Shown: positions 22,849 through 31,468, numbered from the stretch's first letter. The stretch: 38,083 nucleotides of DNA from Anaerostipes faecalis (GCF_018982945.1 NZ_JABRXE010000015.1:1-38083); one strand, 5' to 3'. The notes: generated by a model from the letters alone, not told the origin. Numbers and translations are program-made.

Positions 22849-24180
22849 ATGAATCAGCAATTTATGAAAGAGAAAAAAATTGTTCCGCTTGTATTACAAA
22901 TGTCCGTACCTATGATTTTATCTATGGCAGTGAACGCACTTTATAATATTGTAGATAGTTACTTTGTGGCAAAAATCAGTCAAAATGCAATGACAGCTTT
23001 GTCTATTGTATTTCCGGTACAAAATATGATCAATGCTATTGCAGTCGGCTTTGGAATTGGCTTGAACGCTATGATTGCATATTCGATAGGTGCAAATGAG
23101 GAGAAAAAAGCAAACCATATCGCATCAACAGGTGTATTTTTGAGTATGATACATGGAATCATACTTACTATATGCTTTTTCATTGGAATGCCGGCATTTA
23201 TGCAACATTTTACTAAAGAACAGGAAATTATAAATTTAGGGTTAGAATATGCAAATTGGGTTTTGTTATTTACAGTTATTATTCAGGTTTCTGTAGCTTA
23301 TGAAAAAATTTTTCAATCGGTAGGCAGGATGAAAGTATCGATGTGCAGCATGATGGTGGGATTTATTGTAAATATTGTATTAGATCCAATCATGATCTTT
23401 GGTTTTGGGAAGTTTCCTGCAATGGGCATGAAGGGTGCTGCAATTGCAACGGGAATTGGACAGGTATGCACACTAATTGCATATTTATCCTTTTATTTTA
23501 TGACTCCGATTCCTGCAAAAACCAGCTGGAAATACATACGATTTGAAAACAATGAACTCAAGAGTGTTTATGGTGTCGGCATCCCGGCAACTTTAAATAT
23601 GGCATTGCCTTCCGTGCTGATTTCTGCATTAAATACAATTTTAACTGCTTTTGGAGATACCTATATCTTGATTTTAGGAATCTATTATAAGCTACAGACA
23701 TTTATTTATCTGTCAGCCAATGGAATCATTCAGGGAATCCGACCTTTAATCAGTTATAACTACGGTGCAGGGCAGTGGGAGAGAGTGAAAAAAATCGCGG
23801 GAACAGCAGAAGTTTTTATTATAGGAATTATGTTGTTTGGAACTGCAGCTTGTCAGCTTTTTCCGGAACAGCTGATATCTATCTACTCTGAAGATGCTGC
23901 CATTGTGCAGTATGGTGTAACTGCATTAACGATCATCAGTCTTGGATTTGCCATATCTTCATTGTCAGTTGTAACATCGGGAGTTTGTGAAGCTCTTGGA
24001 AAGGGACTTATTTCCTTGATCATTTCCTTAATACGATATATCGTAGTGATTATTCCAGCTTCCGTCATTTTCAGTAAGATGTGGGATGCGAATGGCGTGT
24101 ATGTAGCATTTGTATTTACAGAATTTACAGCAGCTTTGATTTCAGCATTGCTAATGAAAAAAGTATTAAAGAAGGGATAG
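22849..24180 (+). CDS. MATE-family multidrug/guanidine exporter, MepA-like
   Basis: The 443-residue integral membrane protein has twelve predicted helices and MATE features such as PLVLQMSVPMILSMAVNALY near the N-terminus, a mid-protein GMKGAAIATGIGQ and IIQGIRPLISYNYGAG in the second half. MATE proteins export cations in exchange for Na+ or H+. The upstream guanidine-IV-like leader suggests a guanidinium or cationic substrate. GGAGG lies seven bases before the ATG. It probably forms an operon with the next gene, which starts three bases after its stop. Confidence 0.9.
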   Translation: MNQQFMKEKKIVPLVLQMSVPMILSMAVNALYNIVDSYFVAKISQNAMTALSIVFPVQNMINAIAVGFGIGLNAMIAYSIGANEEKKANHIASTGVFLSMIHGIILTICFFIGMPAFMQHFTKEQEIINLGLEYANWVLLFTVIIQVSVAYEKIFQSVGRMKVSMCSMMVGFIVNIVLDPIMIFGFGKFPAMGMKGAAIATGIGQVCTLIAYLSFYFMTPIPAKTSWKYIRFENNELKSVYGVGIPATLNMALPSVLISALNTILTAFGDTYILILGIYYKLQTFIYLSANGIIQGIRPLISYNYGAGQWERVKKIAGTAEVFIIGIMLFGTAACQLFPEQLISIYSEDAAIVQYGVTALTIISLGFAISSLSVVTSGVCEALGKGLISLIISLIRYIVVIIPASVIFSKMWDANGVYVAFVFTEFTAALISALLMKKVLKKG

Positions 24181-24183
24181 AAT

Positions 24184-24780
24184 ATGAATATCATCAAGAA
24201 AATAATCTATGTTGTAATCGGTTCTGTGATTGCTGCATTTGGAATAGATCTGGCAATCTATGCCGGATTTGGAGGAGCTACTCTGGCTGTTTTATGGCAA
24301 GGAGTTTCTTATGTGTTACATATCACATTGGGACAGGCATCCTTTGTGGTTGCAGTAGGAATGATTGTCTTTTGTCTGTTCTATGATCGCAGCCAGATTT
24401 ATCTGGGTACTATTTTATATCAAATCATCTATAGTGGATGTACAGATTTGTTTCAGCCGTTGATGCACTACACAGAAACTAAAATCTTTAATTTCTTTAT
24501 GATGCTGATGGGGATTGTTCTGTTTGCAGTAGGAACAGCCATCTATTCTTATGCTGATTGGGGAAGAGGCTCCTATGAAGCGGTAACATTTGCATTGGCA
24601 AAAAAGCATTCCTGGCAGATCAAATATGTGCGTATAGCACTTGATGCCATGGTGGTGCTATTCGGTATGTTCTTAGGCGGAAAGTTTGGAATGTGTACTA
24701 TTTGTACAATACTTCTATCCGGTGTGATGATTCAAAAAACATTGCAATTATTGTATGCTATGATAGAGAATAAAGCATAA
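24184..24780 (+). CDS. YczE/YitT-type membrane protein
   Basis: The 198-residue protein has five or six membrane segments and a conserved-looking SYADWGRGSYEAVTFALAKK segment, typical of YczE/YitT family membrane proteins. These have no established transport activity. It begins three bases after the MATE gene and must share its mRNA, so it may also be under the guanidine-responsive leader. The alternative is an accessory membrane protein of unrelated role. Confidence 0.75.
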   Translation: MNIIKKIIYVVIGSVIAAFGIDLAIYAGFGGATLAVLWQGVSYVLHITLGQASFVVAVGMIVFCLFYDRSQIYLGTILYQIIYSGCTDLFQPLMHYTETKIFNFFMMLMGIVLFAVGTAIYSYADWGRGSYEAVTFALAKKHSWQIKYVRIALDAMVVLFGMFLGGKFGMCTICTILLSGVMIQKTLQLLYAMIENKA

Positions 24781-24865
24781 TAACCATTATAACTTTCAGT
24801 AATACGCCTGGTTGAGATAGCGATTTTTCTGCGATATACTTCTTCAAAAAAGGAGTGTGTCACTT

Positions 24866-25837
24866 ATGGGTAAAGAAATTTATAATATCATCAACGATAT
24901 GGCAGAGGTTTTAAATGCATCACAGATGCAGAAATTACAGGAAGTGTTGGTAAATCGATTGTCTGAAAATAGTATATCTGATTATTTTCAAACCAGTAAT
25001 GAAGAGTTTTTGGATATGTTTTTGACAGCCAAGCATTTAGAAGGTTGTTCAGACAAAACAATACGTTATTATAGGTGTAATATCGAAAAGATGCTAGATA
25101 CTATTAGTGTTCCGGTAGTTAAAATAACTACTGAAATGTTACGAAAATATCTTGTTGAGTATCAATCAATAAATAATTGTGGAAAGGTGACTATAGATAA
25201 TATTCGTAGGAGCCTTTCCACTTTCTTTTCGTGGTTGGAAGAAGAGGATTATATAATAAAAAGCCCGATGAAAAGAATTCATAAGGTGAAGACAGCGGTT
25301 ATTGTAAAAGATACTATTTCAGATGAGAAAGTTGAGATTCTTAGGGATAATTGTAATAATTTACGTGACAGAGCAATGATTGATTTCTTGCTTTCGACAG
25401 GAATTCGAGTAGGTGAGTTGGTAAGATTGAATATTGATGATATAGATTTCTCAGAACGTGAATGTGTTGTTTATGGAAAAGGAGATAAGGAACGAAAAGC
25501 ATATTTTGATGCAAAGACAAAGATTCATTTGATAAACTATATTGACTCAAGGACCGATAATAATAGTGCATTATTTGTTTCTTTGAATAAACCACACAGT
25601 AGGCTCACTGAAAGTGGTGTGGAATTACGCTTGCGAGAAATGGGAAAGAAGTTAGGTGTAGAAAAGGTGCACCCACATAAATTCAGGAGGACTATGGCAA
25701 CTAGAGCGATAGAAAAGGGGATGCCAATTGAACAAGTGCAGAAGATACTTGGACATGAGCAGATTGACACCACGCTTAGATATGCTATGGTAAATCAAAA
25801 TAACGTGAAGCTGTCACATAGAAAACATATTTCATAG
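24866..25837 (+). CDS. Tyrosine recombinase, complete
   Basis: The 323-residue protein has an N-terminal SAM-like core-binding domain and a catalytic domain with Arg181 (TGIRVGEL), Lys205/208 (YGKGDKER), His271-x-x-Arg274 (HPHKFRRT), His297 (LGHEQID) and Tyr306 (LRYAMV). All residues needed for activity are there. It resembles Xer-like recombinases that invert or move cassettes, such as those beside hsdS genes. No hsdS or obvious att site lies nearby. AGGAG lies ten bases before the ATG at 24866. Confidence 0.9.
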   Translation: MGKEIYNIINDMAEVLNASQMQKLQEVLVNRLSENSISDYFQTSNEEFLDMFLTAKHLEGCSDKTIRYYRCNIEKMLDTISVPVVKITTEMLRKYLVEYQSINNCGKVTIDNIRRSLSTFFSWLEEEDYIIKSPMKRIHKVKTAVIVKDTISDEKVEILRDNCNNLRDRAMIDFLLSTGIRVGELVRLNIDDIDFSERECVVYGKGDKERKAYFDAKTKIHLINYIDSRTDNNSALFVSLNKPHSRLTESGVELRLREMGKKLGVEKVHPHKFRRTMATRAIEKGMPIEQVQKILGHEQIDTTLRYAMVNQNNVKLSHRKHIS

Positions 25838-25911
25838 TGATTTTACGAGAGAGAACTGAATTAAACAAGTCATTTTATGGCTGATATTTTACTATAATAT
25901 ATTGAAATAGG

Positions 25912-25940
25912 TTGAATTTATCCTAGAAAAGTAATATACT
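25912..25940 (+). promoter_or_regulatory. Promoter of the phd/doc operon
   Basis: TTGAAT at 25912-25917 and TATACT at 25935-25940 are 17 bases apart, and the antitoxin start with a GGAGGTG site follows 28 bases later. Confidence 0.6.
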
Positions 25941-25968
25941 AACCATATAAGATTTAGGAGGTGTTCGC

Positions 25969-26211
25969 ATGACAATAGATACAAACACAATGGTTTCAAT
26001 TACAGAAGCAAATCAGAACTTTTCAAAAGTTGCAAGGTTAGTAGATGAGCTTGGCTCAGTTGTTATACTTAAGAATAATGCACCAAGATATTTAGTGATC
26101 GATTTTAGCAAAGCGGATGAAAGTGCAGTAGCGAAGGATGAGGATGTGCTCGAGATTTCAAAAAGATTGCTTGCACAGAATAAAGAGGCTTATGAGGTGC
26201 TTGCTAAATGA
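25969..26211 (+). CDS. Phd/YefM-family antitoxin
   Basis: The 80-residue protein has the Phd/YefM N-terminal DNA-binding fold (MVSITEANQNFSKVARLVDE, then VVILKNNAPRYLVID) and a C-terminal toxin-binding helix (ISKRLLAQNKEAYEVL). It overlaps the toxin gene by four bases, the usual antitoxin-first order. It neutralises the toxin and represses the operon. Confidence 0.88.
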   Translation: MTIDTNTMVSITEANQNFSKVARLVDELGSVVILKNNAPRYLVIDFSKADESAVAKDEDVLEISKRLLAQNKEAYEVLAK

Positions 26212-26585
26212 AAAGACTGAGTAAAGAGCAGATTTTAATGCTCCATTCAGAGCTTATTAAACAGACTGGAGGAACCCCTGGTGTGAGAGATTTCAATTTG
26301 TTGGAATCAGCCATTGAGGCTCCATTTCAAGCATTTGCCGGAGAGGAATTATATCCAACGATACAAGCAAAGGGTACACGTCTGGGCTATGGTTTGATTA
26401 AAAATCATTGTATGTTGGATGGGAATAAACGTATAGGAACGCATGCGATGCTTGTATTCTTTGCTTTGAATGGAATTGAATTACGCTATACACAAAAAGA
26501 ACTATACGAAATGGTTCTCTCAGTAGCAGATGGTAGCTTGGAGTATGGTGCTATGCTTAGGTGGGTATTGAATCATCAGGAGTAA
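26208..26585 (+). CDS. Doc-family (Fic fold) toxin
   Basis: The 125-residue protein has the Fic/Doc active site NHCMLDGNKRIGTHAML (His67, Asp71, Asn73, Lys74, Arg75). Doc toxins phosphorylate elongation factor EF-Tu and stop translation. Doc from phage P1 has DANKR; here it is DGNKR, within family variation. The length is standard. It follows Phd with a four-base overlap, so the pair is a complete type II toxin-antitoxin system. Confidence 0.88.
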   Translation: MKRLSKEQILMLHSELIKQTGGTPGVRDFNLLESAIEAPFQAFAGEELYPTIQAKGTRLGYGLIKNHCMLDGNKRIGTHAMLVFFALNGIELRYTQKELYEMVLSVADGSLEYGAMLRWVLNHQE

Positions 26586-26673
26586 CTATTTATTTTATAT
26601 AATGCGTGTATTCAGCCTTTGCAAAGAGTCTGAATGCATGCGATTATTTGAAGTTTCTTAAGTAAATTACAAC

Positions 26674-26724
26674 TCTACGGAGCGTAGAAACCGCTAAAAC
26701 TCACCATATTCTACGTTACGTGGG
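26674..26724. repeat. Two palindromic TCTACG-N3-CGT elements
   Basis: TCTACG GAG CGTAGA at 26674-26688 is a perfect palindrome around three bases. TCTACG TTA CGTGGG at 26710-26724 is a second, partly degenerate copy. They start 36 bases apart, 56-106 bases upstream of the truncated XRE gene, and may be operators or recombinase sites. Apart from this nothing else stands out in 26586-26779. Confidence 0.4.
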
Positions 26725-26779
26725 TGTAAATAAACAGTGGAAATTTATACAATGAATCCAGAAAGGAGGACACGAACCT

Positions 26780-26917
26780 ATGGACCAAATTAAGATAGGG
26801 AAATTTATTGCTGAAGAAAGAAAAGCAAAAAAATATACTCAACGGGAATTGGCAGATAAGCTTAGTATCAGCGATAAAACAATCTCAAAATGGGAAAGGG
26901 GAGTTTCCCAAAGTTAA
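26780..26917 (+). pseudogene. XRE-family regulator, truncated after the helix-turn-helix
   Basis: The frame of 45 codons contains FIAEERKAKKYTQRELADKL and ISDKTISKWERG, a canonical Cro/C1-type helix-turn-helix, and then stops. In intact relatives the helix-turn-helix is followed by 20-150 more residues. The stop lies at the edge of a GC-rich ICE-derived segment, so the gene was cut by that junction. GGAGG lies about 12 bases before the ATG. Confidence 0.7.
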
Positions 26918-26977
26918 AGATACCACATCAATCCCACGCGGACTTTTGCTCAACCGATACAGCCGGAGGGCTGGATA

Positions 26978-27031
26978 ACAAGAAAAGGCGGTATGCGCCC
27001 CGTGGAGGGGTAGCGTACCGCCTTTTCTTGT
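26978..27031. repeat. Strong hairpin with 16-base perfect stem
   Basis: ACAAGAAAAGGCGGTA at 26978-26993 is the exact reverse complement of TACCGCCTTTTCTTGT at 27016-27031, around an inner CCCC/GGGG loop region. It is too long and regular to be chance, and could end transcription or serve plasmid/ICE transfer functions. Confidence 0.8.
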
Positions 27032-27044
27032 GGGGGTTTCCAAA

Positions 27045-27059
27045 GGGGGCAACGCCCCC
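27045..27059. repeat. GGGGGC/GCCCCC hairpin
   Basis: GGGGGC at 27045-27050 and GCCCCC at 27054-27059 form a tight six-base stem with a three-base loop. It lies 13 bases after the larger hairpin, and these paired hairpins are typical of this class of ICE intergenic DNA. Confidence 0.6.
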
Positions 27060-27515
27060 ATTTGGCACACGACTTTGCGAAGCAAAGTGTAGTGTGTTAT
27101 ACGCTCTGCCGGCGTTGCCGTGAAAATGCCGTTGCCGCCGGGGAGGGCAAGGGCATTTGAAGCGGCAGGAAAACAGGGCTGTGCTTGCGTGGCGTGGAGC
27201 CGCAAGCGCAGGTCTGGACTCATCAGCAGACAGGGCGTATATGAAAGCCCCAGTTCCTCGTCCTACGCTCCAACTTGTGGACAAAGTGTCCCGAAGTTGT
27301 GGCCACACTCCCGGAAAAGTAGCAGGACAACGGGCAACCGTCAAGGCTGAAATGAACGGGTTTACACCCGGCCTTGACCTCCGCCCGCTGTCCCGCTGGA
27401 TGGGTGGACAAGGCGGCCAATCCCTCAAAGTGCTTGGCCGCTCTCTTTCTGATTTTGAGGTATTCAGTTTTTCAAAATTGAATAATCAAAATAAATTTTT
27501 TCGATTGAAAAAATT

Positions 27516-27803
27516 TTATTTGTTATCATCTTCAATGCCATATTTTTTCTTTTGCCGAATCACATAATTACTGATTTTTTCATCATATAGTGGATACTGG
27601 TAATCCAACTGGCATGCCACTTCTGACGAAACCTCCCGGAACAATGCCATACATTGTTCAAAGGATTCCCACATATGGGGATAGGAATCCATATTATAAG
27701 TGGACATAAGTCGTTCCCACAATTCCTCTGGGACATATTGCTTCATAAATTTATAGTTTTTTCCCAAACTGAAATGAAATCCCTGTTTGATACCAATCAG
27801 CAA
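27516..27803 (-). pseudogene. C-terminal fragment of an aminoglycoside 6-adenylyltransferase (ANT(6)/AadE-like)
   Basis: The fragment contains LGKNYKFMKQYVPEELWERL, MDSYPHMWESFEQCMALFREVS and YPLYDEKISNYV, which match the C-terminal region of AadE-type streptomycin adenylyltransferases. The nucleotidyltransferase domain, about 180 N-terminal residues, is missing; the sequence breaks near 27803 in front of mcrB. It cannot confer resistance. It marks a past antibiotic-resistance insertion at this junction. Confidence 0.8.
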
Positions 27804-27851
27804 CTACACCAATGGGATATATAGATGTAGAGAGTGGGGTTAGTTTTACTA

Positions 27852-28952
27852 ATGGAAAATAAAGAAAAATTACTCGGTTTGTTAAATGATAAACATAACG
27901 TGCTTCTTTTAGGAGCGCCTGGAACAGGTAAATCAAAGGTGATGAACGAAGTCGCAAAAGCATTCCTTGAAGGCGGCGAGAAACTTGATGTACCTACACA
28001 TGTTAAAGGGTCAGCTATTCCAATCCCTGCTGTAACCTTACCGACAGGAATTAACCTTGCAATGCTTAATAAGAAGCATAGAAAAGTATTTAGAACAACA
28101 TTACATCAGAACTCAAAGTACCGAGATTTCCTGACCGGAATTGTCCCGGAATTTGGAACTGCAGGTGGTTATACTGTAAACGAAGGTATTTTGTATAGAG
28201 CAAATGAATATGCAAAGCAACCAGATAGTGCAGCATTGCTTATTATTGATGAATTGAATAGAGGTCCAGCAATAGAAGTGTTTGGAGGAAGTATTGTTGC
28301 CATCGAGAGCGACAAGCGTTTAGGTTATAATAACGAAATACTTCCTACAACTCAATTTTTCGAGATTTTAGATCCTAAATCTGGAAAAATGGTAGAGTAT
28401 GCATTTTCTGATAATCTTTATATTCTTGCAGCAATGAATCAGGCAGATGCATCAGTAGCTCCACTTGATGTCGCCTTTCTTAGAAGATGGCAAAGTTATA
28501 CTCTTGAGCCAGATTATAATGTTCTTTATACGATGTTTAATATCGATAAAGCTTCTGCTATATCGCCTGTATGTGGATGCGCAGAAGACGTATATAGAGT
28601 ATCATTCGCTGCACTGGAAAGAATTAATTCTTTAATTAGTACCGGAAGAGGCCCTGAATATCAGATTGGTCAAGGGGTGTTTTTATCCACATTGCCCAGA
28701 GATAAAACGAAAGAAGCTGCTTTAGATTTCGTTAGTGAAGTGTGGGCAATGATATACGTACATTTGCAAGAACTATTTTTTGGAGATAGTATTTCTCTGG
28801 CGTATATTTTAAATGCTGAGGACGATAATTCACCATATAGTTTAGAAGAAATTAATTTTGCTGGTGAAACGAGAGTGTTGTTAAAACACAATGATATCAA
28901 TAGAGATACCATTTACGGTCTGTACTTAGCTATAGAGAGTAATGTGAAATGA
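27852..28952 (+). CDS. McrB-like AAA+ GTPase, short form
   Basis: The 366-residue motor has Walker A GAPGTGKS (residues 21-28), Walker B LLIIDELNRG (129-138), sensor MNQAD (195-199) and the arginine pair LRRW (210-213). This is the McrB-type AAA+ core, which normally uses GTP. The N-terminal DNA-recognition domain of E. coli McrB is absent. McrB forms rings that drive the McrC nuclease against modified or foreign DNA. ATG 27852 is used; a GTG at 27834 is a possible longer start. The stop overlaps mcrC by four bases. Confidence 0.85.
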   Translation: MENKEKLLGLLNDKHNVLLLGAPGTGKSKVMNEVAKAFLEGGEKLDVPTHVKGSAIPIPAVTLPTGINLAMLNKKHRKVFRTTLHQNSKYRDFLTGIVPEFGTAGGYTVNEGILYRANEYAKQPDSAALLIIDELNRGPAIEVFGGSIVAIESDKRLGYNNEILPTTQFFEILDPKSGKMVEYAFSDNLYILAAMNQADASVAPLDVAFLRRWQSYTLEPDYNVLYTMFNIDKASAISPVCGCAEDVYRVSFAALERINSLISTGRGPEYQIGQGVFLSTLPRDKTKEAALDFVSEVWAMIYVHLQELFFGDSISLAYILNAEDDNSPYSLEEINFAGETRVLLKHNDINRDTIYGLYLAIESNVK

Positions 28953-30235
28953 GAGCCGTACTAATAGAATATAGCACAGGTATTTCTGTTGACTTACTGG
29001 GAAAAAATAACGCTGAGATCAATGAAATCATTGCTGGAATTGAAAAGGCAAATCGACGAATCGCTTCATATCTCAAGATTAATCGAGATGCCCTGGTATT
29101 ATCCGATAGAAAAATTCGGGCTTTGGGTATAGCTGGTGTTATTCAATTAACTCATAATATTGAATTAGAAATACGTCCTAAGTTCATTAAAAGTGATTCC
29201 AATGATAATTGGCAAGAGGCCTTGTATTTATTGTCGACGTTGTCAAAACATGGTACTATCCTGTCTTCCGATCGAATTACTTCTTCGGCGTCTTATTCTA
29301 ATTCTCTGTATGAAATGGCTGGACGTATTTTGGCATATGAATATTTGGCCTGCAGAAGAAAGCCTATTAGGCAATACAGAAACCAAAAAATACATGATTA
29401 TTCTATCGAAGGTGATATTGATTTTAGTGTGGTTTTTGAACGTCATCCAGATGGGATTCAGCAATCTTTGGTAAGATTTGATAGGCTCAATGCTTATAAT
29501 GCAACTATAAGAGAAGCTATGCGTATAGTAGCTCCTTTTACTGCGGATATTCAAACCAAGAACATATTAAGTTCGGCCATTACTGAATTTGGTAATCAAG
29601 GATATCCAAGTAAATCAAGATTAACTATTCCTGTGCGTAATCGAGAATGGAAAAATGCATATGATTTGTCCTATGATATTATTAATGGATTAGGTGCATC
29701 GTTAGAGAATGGAAAACTAATGGCTCCAGGATTTATTGTAGATACATGGCAACTTTGGGAATGGCTTATTACATTAGGCATGAGTAAAAGCAATAAGACA
29801 TATAAAGCAGTTGCACAAAGTCAAAATCTATGGGGAATGAAATACGTTGATGGAAAAAAATATAATGTCAATGTATATCCCGATATAGAAATATATTCTA
29901 AAGATTTATCAGGAAAAACATTGTTCTTGGTAGATGCTAAATATAAATCTTTAAGTACTCCTAAGACTGGTGAGATTGAAAGAGCCGATTTATATGAAGC
30001 TTATGCATTTTGCAGTGCGACTGGTAGCCAGGAAATCATATTAGTATATCCAGAAGAAGCTAAGCAATCTAGAGATCCTGGATATGTGCGCCTATGTTCA
30101 ACGTATATAGTTCAAAACGTGAAAGTGCATGTTGCATATGTATCGTTTGGGTCTATATCTGAGAAAGATGGAATATATGCTTTTTCGCGAAATCTTCAAG
30201 ATGGGATTGCTAAAATAGTAAATTCCAATTGTTGA
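28949..30235 (+). CDS. McrC-like nuclease subunit
   Basis: The 428-residue protein has an N-terminal domain that binds McrB (LSDRKIRALGIAGVIQL region) and a C-terminal PD-(D/E)xK nuclease with YPDIEIYSKD and LFLVDAKYKSL. It acts with the adjacent McrB homologue as a two-component restriction or anti-phage complex. How targets are recognised is unclear, because the McrB lacks its usual N-terminal reader domain. The start overlaps the mcrB stop (ATGA), so translation is coupled. Confidence 0.88.
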   Translation: MRAVLIEYSTGISVDLLGKNNAEINEIIAGIEKANRRIASYLKINRDALVLSDRKIRALGIAGVIQLTHNIELEIRPKFIKSDSNDNWQEALYLLSTLSKHGTILSSDRITSSASYSNSLYEMAGRILAYEYLACRRKPIRQYRNQKIHDYSIEGDIDFSVVFERHPDGIQQSLVRFDRLNAYNATIREAMRIVAPFTADIQTKNILSSAITEFGNQGYPSKSRLTIPVRNREWKNAYDLSYDIINGLGASLENGKLMAPGFIVDTWQLWEWLITLGMSKSNKTYKAVAQSQNLWGMKYVDGKKYNVNVYPDIEIYSKDLSGKTLFLVDAKYKSLSTPKTGEIERADLYEAYAFCSATGSQEIILVYPEEAKQSRDPGYVRLCSTYIVQNVKVHVAYVSFGSISEKDGIYAFSRNLQDGIAKIVNSNC

Positions 30236-30306
30236 TGGGGGTCTGTAACTGTTGCCAGATTCTTTTAAGGCTAAAAAACAATAATCATTGGAAGGAATCT
30301 GATCTT

Positions 30307-30666
30307 ATGAACCACAACATGAAACTGAATCCGGATCCATTCATTGCAATCGAGACCGGAAAAAAGAATATTGAACTCCGCTTGAACGATGAGAAACGCC
30401 AGCTGATAAATATTGGAGATACGATTACATTTACCAATACAACTAATCCAGCGCAGAAGCTTTTCACAGAAGTAACTGCTCTGCATCACGCTCCGTCTTT
30501 TGTAGAGTTGTTCAGTACTATTCCATTTTCTGTCTGTGGCTTTGATGGAGCATTGTCTTCAGAAGAAGCGGCTGATGCTATGCGTCAGTACTATTCCATG
30601 GAAGCGGAAATGAAGTACGGAGCACTTGGTATTGAGTTAGTATTGATTGATCAGTGTGAGGAATAA
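30307..30666 (+). CDS. ASCH-domain protein
   Basis: The 119-residue protein consists of one ASCH domain: MKLNPDPFIAIETGKKNIEL followed by RLNDEKR and GDTITFTN. ASCH and EVE/PUA-like folds bind RNA or modified bases and are frequent in defence and toxin contexts. ATG 30307 has AAGGAA about ten bases upstream. It begins 71 bases after mcrC. It could act with the McrBC pair or with the next gene, which begins five bases after it. Confidence 0.8.
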   Translation: MNHNMKLNPDPFIAIETGKKNIELRLNDEKRQLINIGDTITFTNTTNPAQKLFTEVTALHHAPSFVELFSTIPFSVCGFDGALSSEEAADAMRQYYSMEAEMKYGALGIELVLIDQCEE

Positions 30667-30671
30667 GAATT

Positions 30672-31313
30672 ATGAAGGAACAGATGCCGGTAAAAATTGC
30701 ATTTCAGGGAGTAATCCGCTCCGGGCAGCCAAGATCCAATGTATGGAGATATCGTCTGGACAACCGCACGCATTCTATGACCGGCTACAACATTTTCCTG
30801 ACCGGTGTGGCAAATGGGACTGAAGGCGATTTCTCTGTTGCGATTTCTGAGAAACAATATGAAAAGCTTTGCTGCCATATTGGCGATGAAATCAAAGGTA
30901 CAGCCTGGACAAAGAAATATCCGGAATGGGAATATGCAGATTATTACCGTGCCAGTGCATTGAAGAAACTGAAAGAGGCACCGGTTAGTGAAGAAGAAAC
31001 ATCTGAACCTTGGATAGGTGATCTTCCTGCTCTTTCTGTGTATGACTGGCGTGGATGCCGTATGCTAGACAAGTCCCGTTGGAAGGGTAAATGCTTTACC
31101 TGTAAATGGGCCTGCATGGCAAATGTTACGATCGAGTACAATTGGGGTGTCACTCAGAAGTTCCGGTTTGAAACATTTTGCTATGGACCGAAAAATTGCT
31201 CCTTGTATAAGATGGGCAGACCTCGTGCTGTACCATACAAGGACTGCGGAAGCTCTTACGATGAAGGGTGGCTGGATGATATCTGCACCGAGAATCGTGG
31301 AGATGACGAATAG
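30672..31313 (+). CDS. Hypothetical Cys- and Trp-rich protein
   Basis: The 213-residue protein has an N-terminal beta-rich part (VKIAFQGVIRSG, YRASALKKLKE) and a C-terminal Cys-rich part (CFTCKWACMANVTIEY, FCYGPKNCSLYKMG) that may bind zinc or an iron-sulfur cluster. It begins five bases after the ASCH gene, so they form a pair. I do not recognise the family. Two terminators follow. Confidence 0.65.
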   Translation: MKEQMPVKIAFQGVIRSGQPRSNVWRYRLDNRTHSMTGYNIFLTGVANGTEGDFSVAISEKQYEKLCCHIGDEIKGTAWTKKYPEWEYADYYRASALKKLKEAPVSEEETSEPWIGDLPALSVYDWRGCRMLDKSRWKGKCFTCKWACMANVTIEYNWGVTQKFRFETFCYGPKNCSLYKMGRPRAVPYKDCGSSYDEGWLDDICTENRGDDE

Positions 31314-31328
31314 AATATTGAACGTGAG

Positions 31329-31352
31329 AAGGAGTCCGAAAGGGCTCCTTTT
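31329..31352 (+). terminator. Terminator after the ASCH/Cys-rich pair
   Basis: AAGGAGTCC at 31329-31337 pairs with GGGCTCCTT at 31342-31350 through a GAAA loop, with T residues after it. Confidence 0.7.
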
Positions 31353-31426
31353 GTATTGCTGTCACTTCCGGTACCTGCTCCGCCACCGGTACGTTACAAT
31401 AATATAACTAAGCCTGAATCTTGAAT

Positions 31427-31468
31427 CCCACAGACTACTCTTTACGAAGAATAGTCTGTGGGTTTTTT
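31427..31468. terminator. Strong terminator hairpin
   Basis: CCCACAGACTA at 31427-31437 pairs with TAGTCTGTGGG at 31452-31462, with TTTTTT after it. It insulates the defence segment from the following regulator genes. Confidence 0.85.

Larger units (their letters stand above)
26918..27515. other. GC-rich ICE-derived non-coding region with strong hairpins
   Basis: This stretch is much richer in G and C than either side and encodes no convincing protein; its open frames overlap on both strands. It has a 16-base perfect inverted repeat, a GGGGGC/GCCCCC hairpin and sequence of the kind found in intergenic mobilization regions of Tn1549-like conjugative elements in gut Firmicutes. I take it as an imported fragment. 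Precise function (for example oriT) is not resolved. Confidence 0.5.

Noticed and set aside
26890-27567. Several overlapping open frames of 65-166 codons in the GC-rich segment
   Set aside because: They lie on both strands, have poor ribosome binding sites and no family features. High GC lowers stop frequency, which explains them.
29193-29554. Frames on both strands within mcrC
   Set aside because: They are shadows of the real gene, without ribosome binding sites.
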